Below are positions 14,767 through 18,048 of a DNA stretch of 18,048 nucleotides, piece by piece. Under the pieces are notes generated by a model. The model searched no databases and had not been told where the DNA came from. It saw nothing but the letters and a program-made list of their open reading frames with translations. The position numbers and the translations under genes were made by a program. Position 1 is the first letter of the stretch. Each line of letters begins with the position of its first letter. Source of the stretch: CAZPCZ01 sp964585225 (lineage in GTDB: Bacteria; Patescibacteriota; Patescibacteriia; JACPHY01). Where the stretch lies: NCBI GenBank assembly GCA_964585225.1, contig CAZPCZ010000024.1:1-18048 (forward strand). The letters run 5' to 3'.

Positions 14767-17544
14767 CTACTTGTTCTCCTCGGGGTAGGTGATCTCCATG
14801 GAGGCGCGAAACGCGGACGGCAGGCGCTGGAGGATCTGCTTTAGTTGCTGCACCGTCAGATCCGCAAATTCGATCTTGGCCGAGAGGAGCTGTGTCGCAG
14901 GCGCCACACCCCATTTCTCGAGCATGCCCGACAGATTGATGCCCGTCTGCGGTTCCATGGTCTTCTCGACCTTCGCCACCGGCGCCGCGACAACGCCGCC
15001 GTCTGGCGCCTGAGCCGGAATGGTCGTCGGCCCCGCGGGCGCTGTTACCGTTCCCTGCCCCGTACCATCCGAGGTAGGCGGCGGTGCGAGAACCGTGCCC
15101 CCCGTGGGCTGAAGCACAGCCCTCGGGCCGGTCACGGTCGTTCCACCGACCGCTCCAGGCAAACCGAGCTGGACACGCCGCATCTCCTGTCCAGAGCGGA
15201 ATGCCCGCTGGAGGTGTCGCAGCGCCTCCTCCTCATCCGAATGCTCGGGCAGGCGGCCATACCATGTGCCGCCCACATTGAGGAAGACGGTCCCCTTCGC
15301 TGCTACGCGGATGATCTGCTCGTAAACGGCTGTGTCGCCGAGGAACGGCAGGGCGTCGTCCGTGCTCTTCGCCGGGGGCTCTGCGAGTTCGTCGAGCAAG
15401 TCCCCGACGATCTCCGATCGGGAGGCGTACTGGACGAGAAGAGTCTGAAACTCGCTCGGATCAAAGAGCTCCGCAAGGATGCGGCGCTCGATTTCGGAGG
15501 GGATGTCTCCACCCGACTTGCCGTGCTGGACCACCTCGAACAGACAGCTGTCGGGCTGCTGGAAGTCCCAGCGATGCAGGATCGCGAAGCGATCGAATCG
15601 CGACTTCAGCCCGTCCCGGTAGGGCTTGTCGAACTCCTCCTTCAGACCGCGGTACCGAGGATCATCCTTCCACGCGATGGCGGTCAGATACGAGCAGCGC
15701 GCCTGGAGGATCAGGTCAGGGTCTCGGAACAACGGCACGCTTGCCGCCGTCGGAATCAGGAAGCGGACGGTGTTCCTCTTGACGGGCACATGCGTGGCCA
15801 ACCACCGGCCGAGATCCGAAATGCTGCCCGACGAGTTCGCGCCGCAGGACTCCGGCAGAACGATGAGGACGGGACGGTCCCACTTCTCGGGGCGATCGAG
15901 CTCGTCCACCTCGGCCCAAGGTTCAGTTTGCCACTTCGGACCGAGGACGATCACGCGCGAGACCGCCTGCTTGGTGTCGGGCGTCAGGATGTGCCGGATG
16001 GTGTTCCGGATGTGCAGCAGGTCGTGTTCAGGGTAGACGGCCTGCCCGACGACCTGTTCCGATGCTCCAGGCTGCCAGATTTTGTCGTTACGCGCCGTTG
16101 CGCGCACACGGGAGCGCGGGTTCTCGCCAAGCTGGAAATGGAGCCGCCCGTCCGCGCTCTCCTCCCCGTGGATGTTGACGCTGTTCTCGATCAGTAGGAC
16201 CAGCTCGTTCTGAAACGCGTTGTCATCGATCGGCCTGTCACGCGTGATGTCCAGGTGGAGCTCGGGGCGTGTTCCACCCACGGTGCGGGTCGGGGACATC
16301 GACCGCATCCAGAGCGCGCTGACGATCTCCCGTGCCCGCGGGATCGCAGCGCCAGAGGTCCGAATGGCCTCGAGGTTCCTCTGCGCGACCTCGCGGAGCT
16401 TCTCCTGCTCCCCGACGGTCGCGATGGAGTCAAGCAGCGACTGGACGCCGCATGAGTCGTCGTCGACGAAGAAGTCGGCCGAGGTGATGACCGGGACCTG
16501 CCCACCTCGAGACCGGAACACCTGTGCAAGAATCCGGATCAGGTCGCGCGTCTCCTGGGCTGCGTCCGCCATGAGAATGTGGTCGTCGAGGAGCTCCAGG
16601 AGTTCCGGCGCGAACGGCCACACCTCGGCCACCTCCGAGACGATGCGGGCTCGCTCGGCTCCGGACAGGTGTGAGAACCGAAGTCGAAAGCGCTCGCTGG
16701 CGTAGGCGTCGACAAGACTCCTGACGTCGGGCGCGGGAATGTTCTCGCGGTTCTTGAAGAGGCGATGGAGGAGCAGTCGCTTCCGGTCCTGCTTCGCGGT
16801 CGGCCCCCGGAAGTCGATGATCACCGGACCGTTTCTGTGGACCTGGCGGAACGCTTCGGTGTTGCTGTTCAGGACCGAGATCACGAAGATGAGGATGTCG
16901 GGCCGGTCCTTCGAAATCTCCGACAGGTTCTGGACGAAGTTCGAGGCGGCCTCGCGCCACTTCCGGCCCGTGGGCGTGGGGTCGTCGTGCAAGCCATCGA
17001 ACCACTTCTGGAACTCGTCGAGGATGAGGGCTGTCGGGTGCGACTCGAACATCTCCTCGAGCAAAGAGCGAGGAGGATACGGTTGCTTCAGCGCCTGAAA
17101 CCTTCCCTTGAAGAGCTGACCGCTCGGATGCCTCTCGAAGAGCAGGTCCCACAAGAGCGGATACTCGTGGTTGTGGACAGGCTCCGAGATCGCGACGAGG
17201 CCGCGTTCTGCCGTGAGCTGCTGCAGCGTCGGCGATCCGAGTTGCGTCCCCCAACCCCTGGCCCAGTTCTCCACGAAGTCCGGCGCTTGGATCGCGTGGT
17301 GCATCACGGCCATGATGTGCGACTTGCCGCGCCCGCGGTCGCCCATCAGCACGATCGGTCGTCGCTCGCGGTTCTTGCTCAACGCGCGAAGCGCCGTCTG
17401 GATGTCCGCGGTAGGGTACGTGATCGAGAAGATCTGGTCGGGAGGCTGCTGCGTGGCGCCGGTGCCGTCACGTCGGCGCAGCGTGATTGCAGTCCCCGGC
17501 ATCTGCGAGCCCAGGAACTCGTCGCGCAGCTGAAGGTTCAGCAT
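14767..17544 (-). CDS. Large P-loop ATPase (DUF499 / BrxC-PglY type)
   Basis: 925 residues. The N-terminus reads FLGSQMPGTAITLRR, then FSITYPTADIQTAL, Walker A GDRGRGKSH (68-76) and Walker B TALILDEFQKW (171-181), with VISVLNSNTEAFRQV (221-235) as a sensor-like strand. The middle (about 250-790) is alpha/beta with no motif I can name. A Pro/Thr/Gly-rich linker (about 797-868) leads to a small C-terminal domain (GINLSGMLEKWG to the end). This layout fits the large ATPases called DUF499 or, in BREX, BrxC/PglY. These are thought to power or scaffold the defence complex. GGAGG lies 8 bases before the ATG at 17544; the preceding gene stops 27 bases upstream. The stop is 2 bases before pglZ, so the two are probably made in fixed ratio. 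The family label DUF499 versus BrxC is not certain. Confidence 0.82.
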   Translation of the reverse strand: MLNLQLRDEFLGSQMPGTAITLRRRDGTGATQQPPDQIFSITYPTADIQTALRALSKNRERRPIVLMGDRGRGKSHIMAVMHHAIQAPDFVENWARGWGTQLGSPTLQQLTAERGLVAISEPVHNHEYPLLWDLLFERHPSGQLFKGRFQALKQPYPPRSLLEEMFESHPTALILDEFQKWFDGLHDDPTPTGRKWREAASNFVQNLSEISKDRPDILIFVISVLNSNTEAFRQVHRNGPVIIDFRGPTAKQDRKRLLLHRLFKNRENIPAPDVRSLVDAYASERFRLRFSHLSGAERARIVSEVAEVWPFAPELLELLDDHILMADAAQETRDLIRILAQVFRSRGGQVPVITSADFFVDDDSCGVQSLLDSIATVGEQEKLREVAQRNLEAIRTSGAAIPRAREIVSALWMRSMSPTRTVGGTRPELHLDITRDRPIDDNAFQNELVLLIENSVNIHGEESADGRLHFQLGENPRSRVRATARNDKIWQPGASEQVVGQAVYPEHDLLHIRNTIRHILTPDTKQAVSRVIVLGPKWQTEPWAEVDELDRPEKWDRPVLIVLPESCGANSSGSISDLGRWLATHVPVKRNTVRFLIPTAASVPLFRDPDLILQARCSYLTAIAWKDDPRYRGLKEEFDKPYRDGLKSRFDRFAILHRWDFQQPDSCLFEVVQHGKSGGDIPSEIERRILAELFDPSEFQTLLVQYASRSEIVGDLLDELAEPPAKSTDDALPFLGDTAVYEQIIRVAAKGTVFLNVGGTWYGRLPEHSDEEEALRHLQRAFRSGQEMRRVQLGLPGAVGGTTVTGPRAVLQPTGGTVLAPPPTSDGTGQGTVTAPAGPTTIPAQAPDGGVVAAPVAKVEKTMEPQTGINLSGMLEKWGVAPATQLLSAKIEFADLTVQQLKQILQRLPSAFRASMEITYPEENK

Positions 17545-17571
17545 CCGGACATCCTCCCAGGTTCCCCGCGG

Positions 17572-17781
17572 TCAGTCTTGACGGGCATTGTCTTCATTGT
17601 TCGGCCGGTTCGTCTGCAGGTAGGCCAGCAGATCCTCGCGCATGAATCGGCGCTCGCCGCGGTCTCCGACGTAGTAGCACTTCAACTTGCCGGCATCGGC
17701 CCACCGTCGGATGGAGGCCTCGCTCACCCTGAGGAAGTCTGCGGCTTCCTTCGTGGTCAGCAGGGGACTGCTCGGCTTCAT
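17572..17781 (-). CDS. Small MerR/BldC-like helix-turn-helix protein (HTH_17 type), likely operon regulator
   Basis: 69 residues from the preferred ATG at 17781 (84 if the ATG at 17826 is used). The core LLTTKEAADFLRVSEASIRRWADAGKL is the winged HTH of MerR/BldC/excisionase-type proteins, followed by RRFMREDLLAYL. There is no effector domain. GGAG lies 7 bases before the 17781 ATG. The promoter at 17838-17865 would start RNA close to 17831, leaving a leader of about 50 bases for this start but only a few bases for 17826, which also adds an Arg/Ser/Pro-rich tail; hence the shorter choice. As first gene of the operon it may repress or activate its own promoter. BldC is known to bind direct repeats as head-to-tail oligomers, and this promoter contains direct repeats. 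An excisionase role is the alternative. Confidence 0.8.
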   Translation of the reverse strand: MKPSSPLLTTKEAADFLRVSEASIRRWADAGKLKCYYVGDRGERRFMREDLLAYLQTNRPNNEDNARQD

Positions 17782-17837
17782 CGCCTCGCTCCGTGGACGG
17801 CCGGAACCCCTTCTCGGTGCGCTCATGGACGCACGCG

Positions 17838-17865
17838 ATTATACTTTGGCGAACTTTGGCGTCAA
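17838..17865 (-). promoter_or_regulatory. Near-consensus sigma-70 promoter of the defence operon
   Basis: On the minus strand TTGACG (17865-17860) and a perfect TATAAT (17843-17838) are separated by 16 bases. It lies 12 bases before the first in-frame ATG (17826) and 57 before the preferred one (17781). It is the best promoter in the window and the only convincing one for the minus-strand genes. Confidence 0.75.
17843..17862. promoter_or_regulatory. Tandem 10-base direct repeat inside the promoter (candidate operator)
   Basis: On the plus strand ACTTTGGCGA (17843-17852) is followed directly by ACTTTGGCGT (17853-17862). The 10-base period places both on one face of the helix. They fill the spacer and touch both promoter hexamers, so a protein bound there should control RNA polymerase access. 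The first operon gene, an HTH protein, is the natural candidate. Confidence 0.6.
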
Positions 17866-17900
17866 CGGAATCCGCCCCCCGTGGCGTGCCCTTGTAGTGA

Positions 17901-17932
17901 CGCCGCCGCGGCCGAGGGCGGTCGCGGCGGCG
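17901..17932. terminator. GC-rich hairpin after the truncated right-edge gene
   Basis: C-GCCGCCGCGGCC (17901-17913) pairs with GGTCGCGGCGGC-G (17920-17932), 13 bp with one mismatch or wobble, loop 6 bases. It lies 29 bases after the stop of the right-edge minus-strand gene and before the operon promoter. No T-run follows on either strand. It may insulate the operon from the gene upstream. Confidence 0.45.
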
Positions 17933-17961
17933 GGGCCGTCGAGGAAACGTTCGCGGGTGGG

Positions 17962-18048
17962 CTACCCGAGCACGGCCCGCAGGCGGTTCGAGAGGCTGCC
18001 GCCCTTGTTGCCGATCTTCTCCTTCGGCCCGAGGTGCTTGTCCGTGTA
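17962..18048 (-). CDS. 3' end of a minus-strand gene cut by the window edge
   Basis: The last 28 codons plus TAG are present. The visible end reads YTDKHLGPKEKIGNKGG and then SLSNRLRAVLG. It is open to the window edge, has gene-like GC-rich third positions, and is followed by a hairpin. I do not recognise the family. It lies outside the defence operon, which has its own promoter downstream of this stop. Confidence 0.5.
   Translation of the reverse strand, partial: YTDKHLGPKEKIGNKGGSLSNRLRAVLG

Noticed and set aside
14765..14914. Longer PglZ start at 14914
   Set aside because: The extra 50 residues overlap the ATPase gene, have no PglZ similarity, and a better-placed ATG lies 2 bases after the ATPase stop.
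1..18048. CRISPR array, rRNA or tRNA genes, insertion sequence ends
   Set aside because: No regularly spaced repeats, RNA-gene signatures or transposase genes were seen on reading both strands.

Overview
This is a window from a high-GC bacterial chromosome or genomic island (roughly 60-65% GC by eye). GGAGG-type ribosome-binding sites, ATG starts and a near-consensus sigma-70 promoter point to a bacterium. Nothing fixes the phylum. The gene content is accessory: a recombinase, a Schlafen/AlbA-type gene and a long defence-type operon.

Left part (1 to about 2980, plus strand). About 330 bases hold no convincing gene but carry a cluster of GAGTC/GACTC sites and a small hairpin. They precede a tyrosine recombinase of the 'integrase domain-containing' type (334-1311). 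A promoter then drives an AlbA_2/HATPase transcriptional-regulator-like gene (1394-2881), whose stop overlaps the start of a 24-codon CxxC micro-ORF. A 33-base imperfect direct repeat (17-base perfect core) lies just before and just after the AlbA_2 gene. Positions 2953-3232 are a convergent intergenic stretch.

Main part (3233-17865, minus strand). One promoter at 17838-17865, with two tandem 10-base repeats inside it, appears to drive a ten-gene operon. In order of transcription: a small MerR/BldC-like helix-turn-helix protein; a 925-residue P-loop ATPase (DUF499/BrxC-PglY type); a compact PglZ-domain protein; a 1193-residue DUF1156 adenine methyltransferase with zinc-ribbon cysteines; an unrecognised 164-residue protein; a 1140-residue SNF2/RapA-like helicase fused to a C-terminal DUF488 domain; a standalone DUF488 protein; a dual-OB-domain protein; TcmP, broken here by a 4-base duplication; and its partner, a DUF5131 (Gp37/Gp68) three-Cys protein. 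Most junctions are overlapping or only a few bases apart, so these genes are probably made together.

Interpretation. ATPase + PglZ + DUF1156 methylase + SNF2 helicase is the core of a BREX/Pgl-like phage-defence system, nearest in composition to what is called type 3 BREX. BrxA, BrxF and a recognisable nuclease are missing, and PglZ is much shorter than usual. The 3' half (two DUF488 domains, dual-OB, TcmP-DUF5131) looks like an accessory nucleic-acid-processing or modification module joined to that core. The combined operon, and its possible autoregulation by the first gene, are the most interesting things here. Beyond 17962 a different minus-strand gene is cut by the window edge.
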